Origin: Desulfolutivibrio sulfoxidireducens
GTDB lineage: Bacteria > Desulfobacterota > Desulfovibrionia > Desulfovibrionales > Desulfovibrionaceae
Length of the DNA stretch: 64,000 nt
Assembly: GCF_013376475.1 (NCBI RefSeq)
Contig: NZ_CP045508.1
Coordinates: 186,001-250,000 of the forward strand
Direction: 5' to 3'
Below the pieces are notes generated by a model. The model was not told where the DNA came from. It saw only the letters and a program-made list of their open reading frames with translations, and searched no databases. A program made the translations under genes and the position numbers. Below are positions 9,913 to 18,495 of the stretch, one piece after another (within the stretch, counting starts at the first letter, position 1; each line of letters starts with the position of its first letter).

Positions 9913-12614
9913 CGCTGCGCGAACAGGCCTTGCAATTCCTCAAAATGGTAATCGTCCACCAGGGCGGCCAGCCTTTTGGCCAACGTTCCGTTCTGGCGCC
10001 CCACCATGGCCAGAAGCTCCCGCAGGCGGTCCACGTCCAGACGAAGCGCGGCCTGGCGCAACGCGGCGATCAGTTCGGGGGAAAGGCCGTCAAGGGACAG
10101 GGGCTCGTTCGCCTGTTCGCCGTCAGCCACGTCCGGCTTGTCCTCGAACCCGCCGCCGGCCTCGTCGGCCTCCTGGTAGGTCAGGCAAAGATGCCGCGCG
10201 AGCAGCTCGAACAACTCCTCGGCCTTGAAGGGCTTTTTCAGGAACGCGACCGCGCCCGAGGCCAGAACCCGTTGCATATCCTCCGTCAGCACGCTCGCCG
10301 TGACCGCGATCACCGGCGTTGCCGCGGCCTCTCCCGAGGCCTGGACATGCTCGAGCACCGCGAAGCCGTCCACATCCGGCATGATCATGTCCAGCAAGAC
10401 CAGATGGGGTCGCCATTGGTCGAACAACGCGCAGGCCCGCCGCCCGCCCTCGGCCTCCATGACCGTGAACCCCGCCTGCTCCAAAAGGCGGACCAGGATT
10501 TCCCTGTTGGTCTCGTTGTCGTCAACCACCAGGATGCGCCGCTCCCCCTGTCCCGGCGTCAACCGGGCGATCCGGGTCATCGCCGCGCGCGGCGTCGTTT
10601 CCGGCGCGCCTGGGGCCATGGACAGGGCGAATCGGAACAGGCTGCCGCGCCCCTCCTGGCTTTCCACCTCGATGCGCCCTCCCATGGCCTCCACATACGC
10701 CTTGACGATGGCCAGGCCCAGGCCCGTGCCGCCTTTCCTCACGCTGTCCGGCGTGAGTTGTTCGAAATGTGAAAAGATGCTTTCGCGGCTGTGCTCCGGG
10801 ATGCCTGGACCGGTATCCTCCACCTCGAAGACCAGGGTCAGGGATGATTCCTCGTGCGCCCGGGCGGCTTCCGGGGGGGGCTCGGTCGCCGGGGCCTTGA
10901 GCAGCACCCGCAGCAGCACGCCCCCCCGGTCCGTGAACTTCACGGCGTTTCCCAGCAGATTGTTCAGGACCTGATGGAGTTTCTGCTCATCTCCCCGGAC
11001 AAAGCGCGGCAGATCAGGGCCCAGGCTGACCTCGAGAGACAGGCCCTTGGCGCGCGTCAGCACCTTGAACATGGCCTCCAGGTCCTCAAGCATCGCGAAG
11101 AGGTCGAAATTTTCGGTCTGCAGATCGAGCTTTCCGGCCTCGATCCTGGACATCTCCAGAATGGCGTTGAGCAGGGTGAGCAGGTGCTCGCCGCTGCGGT
11201 ACACGGTTTCCATGGAGCGCTTGTGATCCGGCCGTATCTGGGGATCGCGCAGCAGCAGTTGCGTGAACCCCAAAATGGCGTTCAGCGGCGTCCGGATTTC
11301 ATGGGACATGTTCGCCAAAAACCGGCTTTTCGCCTGGCTGGCCTCGAAGCTGGCCTTTTCGGCCAGCTTGCGTTCCGTGATCTCGCGCACAAGGTCGTTA
11401 TTCAGGGCCTCGAGTTCCATCGTGCGGGCCTTGACCCGGTCTTCGAGCAGGTTCCGCTCCTCCTGCAAGGCCTGGCGGGAGTCTCTGAGCTGGGTTGCCG
11501 CGGCCTCCATGGCCGCCAACATCTGATTGAAGGCCTCGGCCAGCTCCTGGATTTCATCCCGGCCGCCCATGGAGAAGCGATACCGCAGGTCGTGGGTCCG
11601 CCGGATGTGCTGGGTTCCCCTGGTCAGTCCTCCGAGCGGGCCGATGATGGAGCGATACAGGCCGGCCAGGGTCGCCAGACTGAGCAGGATGATGGCGGCG
11701 ACCAGAAAGGTGAGGTTGCCGGCCACGGCCTCGCGGATGTCCGTCTGGATGTTGTGGTCCCGAAGCAGGGCCACCAGCAGGCAGCCCGTCTCCGGCGAGG
11801 AGTGGACATAGGCGTGCAGTGGTCCGTCAGGGGCGTCCAGGATGAGATGCCCGTTCGCTTTGGCATCGAAAAGCCGCGCGCCTTCCGGAAAAATCGATCG
11901 GATATCCTTGAACAGCATGTCCCTGTCCGGGGCGGCGAGGACAATGCCCTCCTTGTCCAGCAGCAGGGCCTGACCCTCGTGGCTCAGGGTGAACCCGGTC
12001 ACATAGTCCGCCAGATTGGCCAGGGTGATGTCCGCGCCGACCACGCCGAAAAAGTGGCCGGAATCGTCGAGCAGCGGGGTGACCACGCCGATGTTCACGT
12101 CCGGGGAGGTCACGGAGCGGTACGGCGGGGTGCGGCTGACGGTGTTGGGTCTGGCCTTGGCCAGGATATACCAGTCACGGGTCCTGGGGTCGTACCGGGT
12201 CGGGCGGTCGCGTTTGTGCGAGCGCACGAAACTTCCGTTCTCGCGGCCCATGTAGACCGAATTGACGTGGGGATGAACCCTGCGAAACGTGCTGAAAATG
12301 TCGATAATTTCCTGTTCCCGCGGGCCGATCCGGTATTCGAAGCGCTCCTCGTCGGCGGCAAGAAACGTGGTGAAATCGGCGTCGTCGCGACTCCGGACCC
12401 GGGCATCCGAGGCCAGGATGAGCAGGTCGTTTTCGACATCACGCAAAAAACGCGTCAAGGCAAAGTCCAGGTGCTCCAGTTGCTTTGTGATCTGATGCTG
12501 GATGGCCGCAAGCGTCCGGGCCTTGAGCGCGACGTATTGCGAAATTCCGATCACGGCCACGATCAACGCGCCGGAGATCGTGAATAAAAGGAGCATCTTG
12601 GATTTGAGTCGCAT
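9909..12614 (-). CDS. Membrane hybrid sensor kinase with Cache domain, HAMP and receiver
   Basis: About 901 residues from ATG 12614. An in-frame TTG at 12692 would add 26 residues that precede the obvious start MRLKSKMLLLF, so I prefer 12614. Transmembrane helices lie at about 7-30 and 318-340 and bracket a periplasmic double-Cache type domain (about 35-310, including DWYILAKARPNTVSRTPPYRS and IGVVTPLLDD). Then come HAMP, a coiled coil, HisKA ([11 protein letters not shown], His438), HATPase and a receiver (LLDMIMPDVDG). The last 65 residues are helical but lack a clear HPt histidine motif. Cache domains in this class bind small carboxylates or amino acids. It is the first gene of a three-gene kinase unit, overlapping the next gene by ATGA. 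Confidence 0.88.
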   Translation of the reverse strand: MRLKSKMLLLFTISGALIVAVIGISQYVALKARTLAAIQHQITKQLEHLDFALTRFLRDVENDLLILASDARVRSRDDADFTTFLAADEERFEYRIGPREQEIIDIFSTFRRVHPHVNSVYMGRENGSFVRSHKRDRPTRYDPRTRDWYILAKARPNTVSRTPPYRSVTSPDVNIGVVTPLLDDSGHFFGVVGADITLANLADYVTGFTLSHEGQALLLDKEGIVLAAPDRDMLFKDIRSIFPEGARLFDAKANGHLILDAPDGPLHAYVHSSPETGCLLVALLRDHNIQTDIREAVAGNLTFLVAAIILLSLATLAGLYRSIIGPLGGLTRGTQHIRRTHDLRYRFSMGGRDEIQELAEAFNQMLAAMEAAATQLRDSRQALQEERNLLEDRVKARTMELEALNNDLVREITERKLAEKASFEASQAKSRFLANMSHEIRTPLNAILGFTQLLLRDPQIRPDHKRSMETVYRSGEHLLTLLNAILEMSRIEAGKLDLQTENFDLFAMLEDLEAMFKVLTRAKGLSLEVSLGPDLPRFVRGDEQKLHQVLNNLLGNAVKFTDRGGVLLRVLLKAPATEPPPEAARAHEESSLTLVFEVEDTGPGIPEHSRESIFSHFEQLTPDSVRKGGTGLGLAIVKAYVEAMGGRIEVESQEGRGSLFRFALSMAPGAPETTPRAAMTRIARLTPGQGERRILVVDDNETNREILVRLLEQAGFTVMEAEGGRRACALFDQWRPHLVLLDMIMPDVDGFAVLEHVQASGEAAATPVIAVTASVLTEDMQRVLASGAVAFLKKPFKAEELFELLARHLCLTYQEADEAGGGFEDKPDVADGEQANEPLSLDGLSPELIAALRQAALRLDVDRLRELLAMVGRQNGTLAKRLAALVDDYHFEELQGLFAQR

Positions 12615-12910
12615 GCTTGACCAGAACCGTGTTTGGACGTCCGCCGGGTTTGGCGTTCGACCTCCCGTTGATTCCCCACGCGTTCGGCGCAACCTCGGCC
12701 TGGACCCCCTCGTGTTCTCTTCAGACGCGTCCGGCGGTCCGCCCGTCCGCCGAGGGGAAGGCTTTCATCGTGTAGAGACAGCATATTTCATCGGGCATGT
12801 CCAGGCCCGGGAAGTCTCCACACTGAGGACAGCCGCGAATGGGCATGGCCTTGTTGACGGGGTGTTCATCTTATGCTTAAATTAGCATAAGTGGTAACCA
12901 GGAGACGTTC
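12615..12910. other. Divergent regulatory region between kinase operon and aldehyde dehydrogenase
   Basis: No gene is supported here. The 3' end carries TTGACG at 12854-12859 and a TAAATT hexamer at 12878-12883, 18 bases apart. This is a possible sigma-70 promoter reading right, and it overlaps the palindrome at 12870-12891. Promoters for the leftward kinase operon must also lie in this region but are not recognisable. Confidence 0.4.
12870..12891. promoter_or_regulatory. Perfect 8-bp-arm palindrome, candidate operator
   Basis: Arms CTTATGCT (12870-12877) and AGCATAAG (12884-12891) are exact inverse complements around a 6-base AT-only centre. The site sits 299 bases upstream of the aldehyde dehydrogenase start and 20 bases upstream of a small ORF with a good ribosome-binding site. 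It overlaps the -10 region of a possible promoter. Perfect 22-bp dyads of this size usually bind a dimeric regulator; no regulator gene is adjacent. Confidence 0.6.
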
Positions 12911-13066
12911 ATGCCTTCCACTTCCCATCCCGACCGCGCCGCCCTGTCCCGGATCGTCCCCGTTTCGCGGCCTGCGTCCGCGCGTCCGTCTTTTTTCGGG
13001 CATGCGGCCCACGCGGTGAACCGGGAGGGAAGCCGGGCTTCGCGGCGTCTCCCCCGTGTCGCCTGA
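12911..13066 (+). CDS. Possible 51-residue leader or small protein upstream of aldehyde dehydrogenase
   Basis: An ATG at 12911 has AGGAGA six bases upstream and opens a frame of 51 residues ending in TGA at 13064-13066. The product begins MPSTSHPDRAALSRIV, is rich in Arg, Ser, Pro and Ala, and has no recognisable domain or membrane segment. It lies between the palindrome at 12870-12891 and the aldehyde dehydrogenase gene. The strong ribosome-binding site is the only support. The amino-acid composition is what random GC-rich sequence would give, so it may be a non-conserved leader peptide or not a gene. Confidence 0.3.
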   Translation: MPSTSHPDRAALSRIVPVSRPASARPSFFGHAAHAVNREGSRASRRLPRVA

Positions 13067-13168
13067 CGCCGTGGCGGCCTGGAGAACGACCTGCCTTTTT
13101 CAGCCGCCCGCGTCCGTTGTCAGGTGTTCCCTCCTCAATGACCCGGCAAAGCAGCAAGGAGACCAGCC

Positions 13169-14644
13169 ATGAAACCGCGTATCGATGATCGCTACACTCT
13201 TTTCATTGGTGGAAAATGGCTTGAAAGCGAAGGGAAAGGGCTGTTCACGACCTTCAACCCCGCCAACGGCGAGCCGCTGGCCACCTGCGTCGACGCCAGT
13301 GACGCGGATGTCGCCCGGGCTGTGGACGCCGCCTGGAAAGCCTTTGCCACATGGAAAAAGACCAGCCCCCAGGAACGCGCCGCGCTGCTTCTGCGCGTCG
13401 CCGATCTGATCGACGCCAACGCGGAGCATCTGGCCATGGTGGAGACCCTGGACAACGGCAAGCCCATCCGGGAAACCACGGCCATCGACGTGCCGCTTTC
13501 CTCGGACCACTTCCGCTATTTCGCGGCCGCCATCCGCACCGAGGAAGGCCACGCGGCCATGATCGATGACCAGACCATGAGCATCATCCTGCGCGAACCC
13601 ATCGGCGTGGTCGGGCAGATCATCCCCTGGAACTTCCCGTTGCTTATGGCCGCCTGGAAGATCGCTCCCGCTTTGGCCGCGGGGGATTGCGTGGTCATCA
13701 AGCCCTCCAGCGAAACGCCGCTGTCCCTGCTGGAACTGGCCAAGCTTCTGGCCGAGATTCTGCCTCCGGGGGTGGTCAACGTGATCACCGGCCGGGGTTC
13801 GGCCTCGGGCAACGCCATGCTGGCCCATCCCGGTTTCAGCAAGCTGGCGTTCACCGGCTCAACCGAGGTCGGCCACACCGTGGCCGAGGCCGCGGCCAAA
13901 AGAATCATCCCCTCCACCCTGGAACTTGGCGGCAAATCGGCCAACATCATTTTTCCCGACGCGCCGTGGGAAAAGGCCCTGGAAGGCATTCAACTGGGCA
14001 TCCTCTTCAACCAGGGGCAGGTGTGCTGCGCCGGGTCGCGCATCTTCATCCACGAGGACATCCGCGAGAAGTTTCTGGCCGCGGCCGTGGCGGCCTTCTC
14101 CGGGATCAAGGTGGGACTGCCCTGGGAAAAGGACACCATCATGGGCACCCAGATCAACAAACACCAGTTGCAAAAGATTCTGGCCTACGTGGAGGTGGGG
14201 CGGGCCGAGGGCGCGAAGGTGGCTGTGGGCGGCAAGCGCCTGACCGAAAGCCCCCTGGACAAGGGCAGTTTCATGCAGCCGACCCTGCTCGTGGACGTGA
14301 AAAATTCCATGCGCGTGGCCCGGGAGGAGATATTCGGCCCAGTGGCCTGCTGCATCCCGTTCCGGGACGAGGACGAGGTCGTGGCCATGGCCAACGACAA
14401 CGAATACGGCCTGGGCGGGGCCGTGTGGACCAGGGACATCAACCGCGCCCTGCGCGTGGCCCGGGGTGTGGGCACGGGGCGGATGTGGGTCAACACCTAC
14501 AACATCCTGCCGGCCCACGCGCCCTTCGGCGGGTATAAGCAGTCGGGAATCGGCAGGGAAAACCACCACATGATGCTCGACCATTACACACAGTTCAAAA
14601 ATATCTTCGTGAGTCTCTCCGAAGGCCCGATGGGCCTGTACTAA
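13169..14644 (+). CDS. NAD(P)-dependent aldehyde dehydrogenase
   Basis: 491 residues, the usual length for the soluble aldehyde dehydrogenase superfamily, oxidising an aldehyde to its carboxylate with NAD(P). Family signatures are present: IPWNFPLLMAAWKIAPALAAG (cofactor and substrate channel), FTGSTEVG, the LELGGKSANI motif with general-base Glu252, the nucleophile motif FNQGQVCCAG with Cys286, and EEIFGPV. The closest general match is the ALDH1/2-like or acetaldehyde/betaine aldehyde type, so acetaldehyde from ethanol oxidation is a plausible substrate in a sulfate reducer, but specificity cannot be read. AAGGAG precedes the ATG. A GC-rich hairpin follows, then a small DUF1858-like gene on the same strand. 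A palindrome at 12870 may control it. Confidence 0.95.
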   Translation: MKPRIDDRYTLFIGGKWLESEGKGLFTTFNPANGEPLATCVDASDADVARAVDAAWKAFATWKKTSPQERAALLLRVADLIDANAEHLAMVETLDNGKPIRETTAIDVPLSSDHFRYFAAAIRTEEGHAAMIDDQTMSIILREPIGVVGQIIPWNFPLLMAAWKIAPALAAGDCVVIKPSSETPLSLLELAKLLAEILPPGVVNVITGRGSASGNAMLAHPGFSKLAFTGSTEVGHTVAEAAAKRIIPSTLELGGKSANIIFPDAPWEKALEGIQLGILFNQGQVCCAGSRIFIHEDIREKFLAAAVAAFSGIKVGLPWEKDTIMGTQINKHQLQKILAYVEVGRAEGAKVAVGGKRLTESPLDKGSFMQPTLLVDVKNSMRVAREEIFGPVACCIPFRDEDEVVAMANDNEYGLGGAVWTRDINRALRVARGVGTGRMWVNTYNILPAHAPFGGYKQSGIGRENHHMMLDHYTQFKNIFVSLSEGPMGLY

Positions 14645-14652
14645 CCGTCGCC

Positions 14653-14685
14653 GGACGGGGCGGCGTCCTTTGCGCCGCCCCGTCC
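14653..14685 (+). terminator. 13-bp GC-rich hairpin after aldehyde dehydrogenase
   Basis: Arms 14653-14665 and 14673-14685 are perfectly complementary over 13 bp around a 7-base loop, starting 8 bases after the stop codon. There is no T-run, so it may stabilise the 3' end of the message or attenuate read-through into the small gene at 14708 instead of fully terminating. Confidence 0.6.
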
Positions 14686-14707
14686 AGGCCTCGCCCGGGA
14701 GGGGGCC

Positions 14708-14917
14708 ATGGATCACATCACCAGGGACACCCTCGTGGAAACGATTCTCGAGATACCCGGGGCCATAGCCTACGGCATACAAAACGGCGTATCGTTTTTC
14801 ACCTGTTCAGGGGGGTATCCATGCAGCCTCGGCAAGCTGCTCGCCGATCGCGGCATAGCCGACCCGGAGGGATTCATCGCCGGACTCAATGCCCATCTTG
14901 AAACGAAGAGCCCATGA
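14708..14917 (+). CDS. Small DUF1858-like protein with two cysteines
   Basis: A 69-residue protein with GGGAGG upstream of its ATG. The sequence MDHITRDTLVETILEIPGAIAYGIQNGV followed by FFTCSGGYPCSLGKLLADRGI resembles DUF1858, a small helical domain often linked to hybrid-cluster and redox proteins. Its hallmark is an N-terminal IT-x-x-x-T-V helix and a later cysteine pair. Here the cysteines are four residues apart (CSGGYPC). It lies 63 bases after the aldehyde dehydrogenase stop, across a hairpin, so it is probably co-transcribed in part. Its function is unknown; thiol redox or metal binding is a guess based on the cysteines. Confidence 0.65.
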   Translation: MDHITRDTLVETILEIPGAIAYGIQNGVSFFTCSGGYPCSLGKLLADRGIADPEGFIAGLNAHLETKSP

Positions 14918-15237
14918 TCTGGCGCGGTTTCGCATGCCCGCGCGTCGTGGAGGGAAACGGGGCGGTTCGCTGGAGAGCGCCGACAGACTCCCGGTGGCGT
15001 GGTCCGCGGGCGTCGGCACTCTTCCTTGGCCGACCCCGGCCGCCAGCCCGGTCGCACTGGCGACTTCCCGTCCGATGGCGTATGCACGTTGCGTCCGGGC
15101 GGGATGCCCCCCCCCGGGGGATGACGGGCGGCTCGCCCGCCGGACAAAGACGGCACGGATGACCGCGTCGCGGCCATCGCGATCAACCGGGGGCGGATTC
15201 CAACCCGCCCGCTCCGGAAAAGGGGGAAGTTTTCGGG
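14918..15237. other. 320-base intergenic region with GC-rich hairpins
   Basis: No coding frame is convincing. Several short stem-loops are visible, such as GGGCG-GCT-CGCCC near 15129-15141 and a GGGCGG/CCGCCC pair near 15187-15207 just before the ribosome-binding site of the DUF364-type gene. I compared it by eye with cobalamin and molybdenum-cofactor riboswitch cores and saw neither. Confidence 0.35.
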
Positions 15238-15969
15238 ATGACGCATTCCACAGTGCTTGAAACCGTGCGGCGCAAGGTCGTGGCCATCTGGGAGGAAAAA
15301 CGGTTGCTGCGGGAACCCGTCGCGGTTCGGGCCAGGACGCTTACCGTGCATGAGGCCATCGGCGATCCCGAGGGGGATGACTTTCCGCTGCAAAAGGGCA
15401 AGGAACGGCTCATGGAGGCCGAATTCCAGGGAAGCCGGGGCCAGGCCTTCACCGACCAGTTCGGCGATTTCACCGGAACCCTGGCCGACGTGGCGACCAT
15501 GCCCCTGGAGAACAACTTTCGCCGGGCGGTGTTCGTGGCCGCCGTGAACGCCACAGCGCGCCGGCTTGGCCTGTGCGACCGCACCATCCACTGCCGGGAC
15601 AAGGAACCGGGCGAATGCGCGGCGTTGTTTTGCGCCCACATCCGCGACCGCTACGGCGAGGTGCGCATCACCCAGGTCGGCTACCAGCCCAAGATCATCG
15701 AGACCCTGAGCGCCCGGTTCGCCATGCGGGTGCTGGACCTCGACCCCGACAACATCGGCACGGTCAGGCACGGCGCGCCCGTCGAAGGGCCGGAGAAACA
15801 GGAGGAGGCCCTGGCCTGGGCCGACATCTTGGTCGTCACCGGTTCTACCGTGACCAACGACACCCTCGGTGATTTTTTGACCGAAAAGCCGGTCATCTTC
15901 TACGGCACGACCGTTTCCGGCACGGCCGCGCTCCTGGGACTCGAGCGCTTCTGCGCCAAGGCCAAATGA
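15238..15969 (+). CDS. DUF364/DUF4213-type Rossmann-like protein, first paralogue
   Basis: A 243-residue soluble protein with GGGGGAAG upstream of its ATG. The C-terminal half reads VRITQVGYQPKIIETLSARF, then LDLDPDNIG and ILVVTGSTVTNDTL. This is the DUF364 (putative heavy-metal-chelation) pattern, a Rossmann-like fold with a dinucleotide-like loop, and a DUF4213-like N-terminal half precedes it. The family often sits beside molybdenum, iron or corrinoid transport genes and is thought to bind a metal or metallo-ligand. No transporter is adjacent here. A second member follows 49 bases downstream on the same strand, so the two likely form a heteromer or act sequentially. Confidence 0.7.
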   Translation: MTHSTVLETVRRKVVAIWEEKRLLREPVAVRARTLTVHEAIGDPEGDDFPLQKGKERLMEAEFQGSRGQAFTDQFGDFTGTLADVATMPLENNFRRAVFVAAVNATARRLGLCDRTIHCRDKEPGECAALFCAHIRDRYGEVRITQVGYQPKIIETLSARFAMRVLDLDPDNIGTVRHGAPVEGPEKQEEALAWADILVVTGSTVTNDTLGDFLTEKPVIFYGTTVSGTAALLGLERFCAKAK

Positions 15970-16018
15970 ACCATCCGGGCCGAACGCGGCCCGACGCCGC
16001 GACAGCGAAGGAGTCGCC

Positions 16019-16744
16019 ATGCCGCTTCTCGAAGACCTGATACGATCCCTTGATGCTGACTGCCCGGTCAGGGACATCCGCCAGGGCGTCTTCCATACCG
16101 CCGTGGTCACCCGGCATTGCGGGCTGGCCGCGACCCTGCCCAGGGACGCCCTGCGCCAGCCCCATCCCCAGGTGGCCAGCCCGGGGGGCCTGCACGAGCG
16201 CTGTGCCCGGGAACTGGCGGCCATGGCGTTTTCAAAAAGCATTCTGGAGGCGGCCATGGGCATGGCCGCCATCAATTCCCTTCTCGACGTGGACGAGACG
16301 GCCATGGTCGAGCGCAACGCCGCCGAATTGATCATGGAGAAGGGCGCGGGCAAAAACGTGGCCGTGATCGGGCATTTCCCGTTTCTGCCCAAGGTCCGGG
16401 AGAAGGCGGCCAACCTCTGGGTCCTGGAGAACAACCCCCACGAGGGGGACTTCGGCCCGGAGCGGGCCGGGGAACTGCTTCCCCAGGCCGACGTGGTGGC
16501 CATCACCGGGACCTCGATCACCAACCACACCTTCGACGAGGTGATAGGCCTGTGTTCGCCCACGGCCTATGTCATCATGCTCGGGGACTCGGTGCCGTTT
16601 TCGCCGCTTCTGTTCGATCACGGCGTGGACGCCCTGTGCGGCTCCCGGGTGGTGGACGAGGAACTGGTGCTGCGGTGCGTCAGCCAGGGCGCGAATTTCC
16701 GCCAGATCAAGGGGGTCGCGCGCATGACGTGGTGCAAGGATTAG
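16019..16744 (+). CDS. DUF364/DUF4213-type protein, second paralogue
   Basis: A 241-residue protein with AAGGAG upstream. The N-terminal part (FHTAVVTRHCGLAATL, then AMAFSKSILEAAMGMAAINSLL) matches DUF4213. The C-terminal part (NVAVIGHFPFLPKVREKA, LWVLENNP, DVVAITGTSITNHTFDEVI) matches the DUF364 Rossmann-like domain. It is a fuller match to the family than the gene before it. The family is predicted to chelate or sense metals, but the reaction is not known. Its stop codon overlaps the stop of the convergent radical SAM gene by 4 bases (16741-16744), so the two transcripts overlap tail to tail. Confidence 0.78.
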   Translation: MPLLEDLIRSLDADCPVRDIRQGVFHTAVVTRHCGLAATLPRDALRQPHPQVASPGGLHERCARELAAMAFSKSILEAAMGMAAINSLLDVDETAMVERNAAELIMEKGAGKNVAVIGHFPFLPKVREKAANLWVLENNPHEGDFGPERAGELLPQADVVAITGTSITNHTFDEVIGLCSPTAYVIMLGDSVPFSPLLFDHGVDALCGSRVVDEELVLRCVSQGANFRQIKGVARMTWCKD

Positions 16745-17694
16745 GGACTCGTGGGCGATGCGGTGTAAAAGAGCCGTCCTTCGGCCTTTTTCGTGCGCAC
16801 CTTGCCCATGCGCAGCAGGGCGTTGAGCTTTTTGACCACATCCGGCACATGAAGCCCCAGGCCCCGGGCCACGTCGTCCGGGGTGCACGGACGCCTGCCG
16901 AGCAGGGCCAGAATCTTTGTGTCGTCGCACGAGGCCGCAGCCTCGATGGGGCCGCCGTCGGCCGGGCCGTCGCTTATGACCTCCACCGGTCCGGTGAAAA
17001 ACCGGCCCAGGGCGGCGAGCCGTTCGCGTGACAGGCACGCGGCGTATTCCTCGGCCGGGGGGCGGTTCACGGAGTTGAGTTGCACGCGCGCCGGGCCGAT
17101 GCGTCCGGCCAGGGACGCGATTTTTTTCACCTCGGCCTCCATGCCGGTGATCCCGCCGAGAAGAAGGACCTCCAGCCAGACCTGGCCCGGAAACTCCCGG
17201 GTGAACGCGGCGATCCCCTCGACCATGCGCTCGAAGGCAAGCGACGGATGGGGCCGGTTGACGTCCTGGAACAGGCGGTCGTCCCCGGCGTCCAGGGACG
17301 GCAGGACAAGGTCGGCGGGCATCAGGGCCTGGCGCACCTCGTCCATCCACAAGAGCGAGCCGTTGGTCAACACCGCGACAGGGATGTCCGTCAGCCCCGC
17401 CAGCCCCTGGATCAGCTCGCCGATGCCGGCGTGCAGGGTGGGCTCGCCCGATCCGGCCAGGCTTATGTAGTCCGGTCGCTCCCCCGCCTCCAGCTTGCGG
17501 CGCACCTCGGCGAGGATCGTCTCGGTGGGGACAAACCGCTCCCTGGTGACGGTCTTGCGCGTCGTCCTGCCAAGCTGGCAATAGATGCAATCATAGGTGC
17601 AGGTCTTGTACGGGATCAGATCGATGCCCAGAGACCGCCCCAACCGGCGCGAGGGAACCGGGCCGTACACATGTTTCACGTCGTGACTGTCCAT
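16741..17694 (-). CDS. Radical SAM protein with C-terminal winged-helix region
   Basis: 317 residues from ATG 17694, which has GGAG upstream; a TTG at 17706 would add four residues. The radical SAM cluster motif is CTYDCIYC (Cys32, Cys36, Cys39), followed by YISLAGSGEPTLH and LTNGSLLW, the SAM-binding and strand motifs of the COG0731-like Fe-S oxidoreductase family. The N-terminal YGPVPSRRLGRSLGIDL is typical of that family. The last 70 residues (ILALLGRRPCTPDDVARGLGLH) look like a winged helix. Substrate and product are unknown. It is the last gene of a minus-strand run with a ferredoxin, two CGGC proteins and an MBL-fold protein, so it may install or mature a metal or redox group with them. 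Confidence 0.85.
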   Translation of the reverse strand: MDSHDVKHVYGPVPSRRLGRSLGIDLIPYKTCTYDCIYCQLGRTTRKTVTRERFVPTETILAEVRRKLEAGERPDYISLAGSGEPTLHAGIGELIQGLAGLTDIPVAVLTNGSLLWMDEVRQALMPADLVLPSLDAGDDRLFQDVNRPHPSLAFERMVEGIAAFTREFPGQVWLEVLLLGGITGMEAEVKKIASLAGRIGPARVQLNSVNRPPAEEYAACLSRERLAALGRFFTGPVEVISDGPADGGPIEAAASCDDTKILALLGRRPCTPDDVARGLGLHVPDVVKKLNALLRMGKVRTKKAEGRLFYTASPTSP

Positions 17695-17727
17695 GCGCTT
17701 CTCCAAAAGACCATCAAGAACGACGGG

Positions 17728-18492
17728 TCATCCCTGAAGACGAATGGCCGCCTCGGGGCAGCTTTTCTGGCACACGCCGCATCCGACGCATAACGAGGCG
17801 TCCACGGCGGCCACAGTGTTTTTCAGGGTGATGGCGCCTGTGGGACAGGTGTCGACGCACACGCCGCACCCTTTGCACACAGCCGTGTCCACCACGGCCT
17901 TTTCCCGGATCCGCCGTTCCGTGTTTTGCGCCGGCATGGTCCCGGGACCGGGGAGGTCCGTTCGAACCAGGGGCGCGGTTGCCCCTGGCCGCAAAACGAA
18001 GGCCGGAGCGCGACCGGCCCCGCCGCCGCCCATACCGCGACCACCGCCCGTGCCAACCCCGCCACCTCCGCCCATGCCGCGACCACCGCCCATGCCGCGA
18101 CCACCGCCGCCGCCCATGCCGCGACCGCCGCCCGTGCCAGCCCCGCCACCGCAGCCCATGCCGCGCCCGCCTCCCCGGCCCATGCCGCCGCCACCGCCGC
18201 CACCACCCATGCCACGGCCACCCATACCTCCTCCTTTCGTCTGTCCTTTTCCCAGCCCCTGGCCCCCGAACCGGGGAAAATACGGCGCACTCTCGGGGGA
18301 GATCAGCGGAAAACCGATGCTGGCCAGGATTTCGTCATGGCCGATGGCCCCGGGGGCGTCCCCGGTCTCCTCCGGCCCGGCGGCCAGGCCGTCAACGGCC
18401 GGACGCCGCGTGCCTGAGCCCTGCGAGGCCTGGTCGGTGTCCGGCCGCGTTACGCCAGCCTTTTGGGCGGGATCGGACGCTTCGTCTTTCAT
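17728..18492 (-). CDS. Gly/Met/Arg-rich protein with C-terminal 2[4Fe-4S] ferredoxin domain
   Basis: 254 residues. Residues about 1-75 are acidic and disordered. Residues about 78-165 form a low-complexity stretch of repeated GRGMGGG and GTGGG units. The last 65 residues are a ferredoxin with two CxxCxxCxxxCP motifs (CKGCGVCVDTCP and CVGCGVCQKSCP). GGAG precedes the ATG and overlaps the stop of the upstream CGGC gene, only 3 bases away, so translation is coupled. Gly/Met-rich segments next to ferredoxin domains are known in small proteins near Mrp/NifB-type ATPases in sulfate reducers, but I cannot name this one. Electron transfer to the radical SAM partner downstream is a reasonable inference. 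The Met/Gly repeat could also bind metal. Confidence 0.75.
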   Translation of the reverse strand: MKDEASDPAQKAGVTRPDTDQASQGSGTRRPAVDGLAAGPEETGDAPGAIGHDEILASIGFPLISPESAPYFPRFGGQGLGKGQTKGGGMGGRGMGGGGGGGGMGRGGGRGMGCGGGAGTGGGRGMGGGGGRGMGGGRGMGGGGGVGTGGGRGMGGGGAGRAPAFVLRPGATAPLVRTDLPGPGTMPAQNTERRIREKAVVDTAVCKGCGVCVDTCPTGAITLKNTVAAVDASLCVGCGVCQKSCPEAAIRLQG

Positions 18493-18495
18493 GGT

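Noticed and set aside
14918..15237. Riboswitch in the leader of the DUF364-type genes
   Set aside because: Hairpins are present but I could not match a known conserved core by eye.
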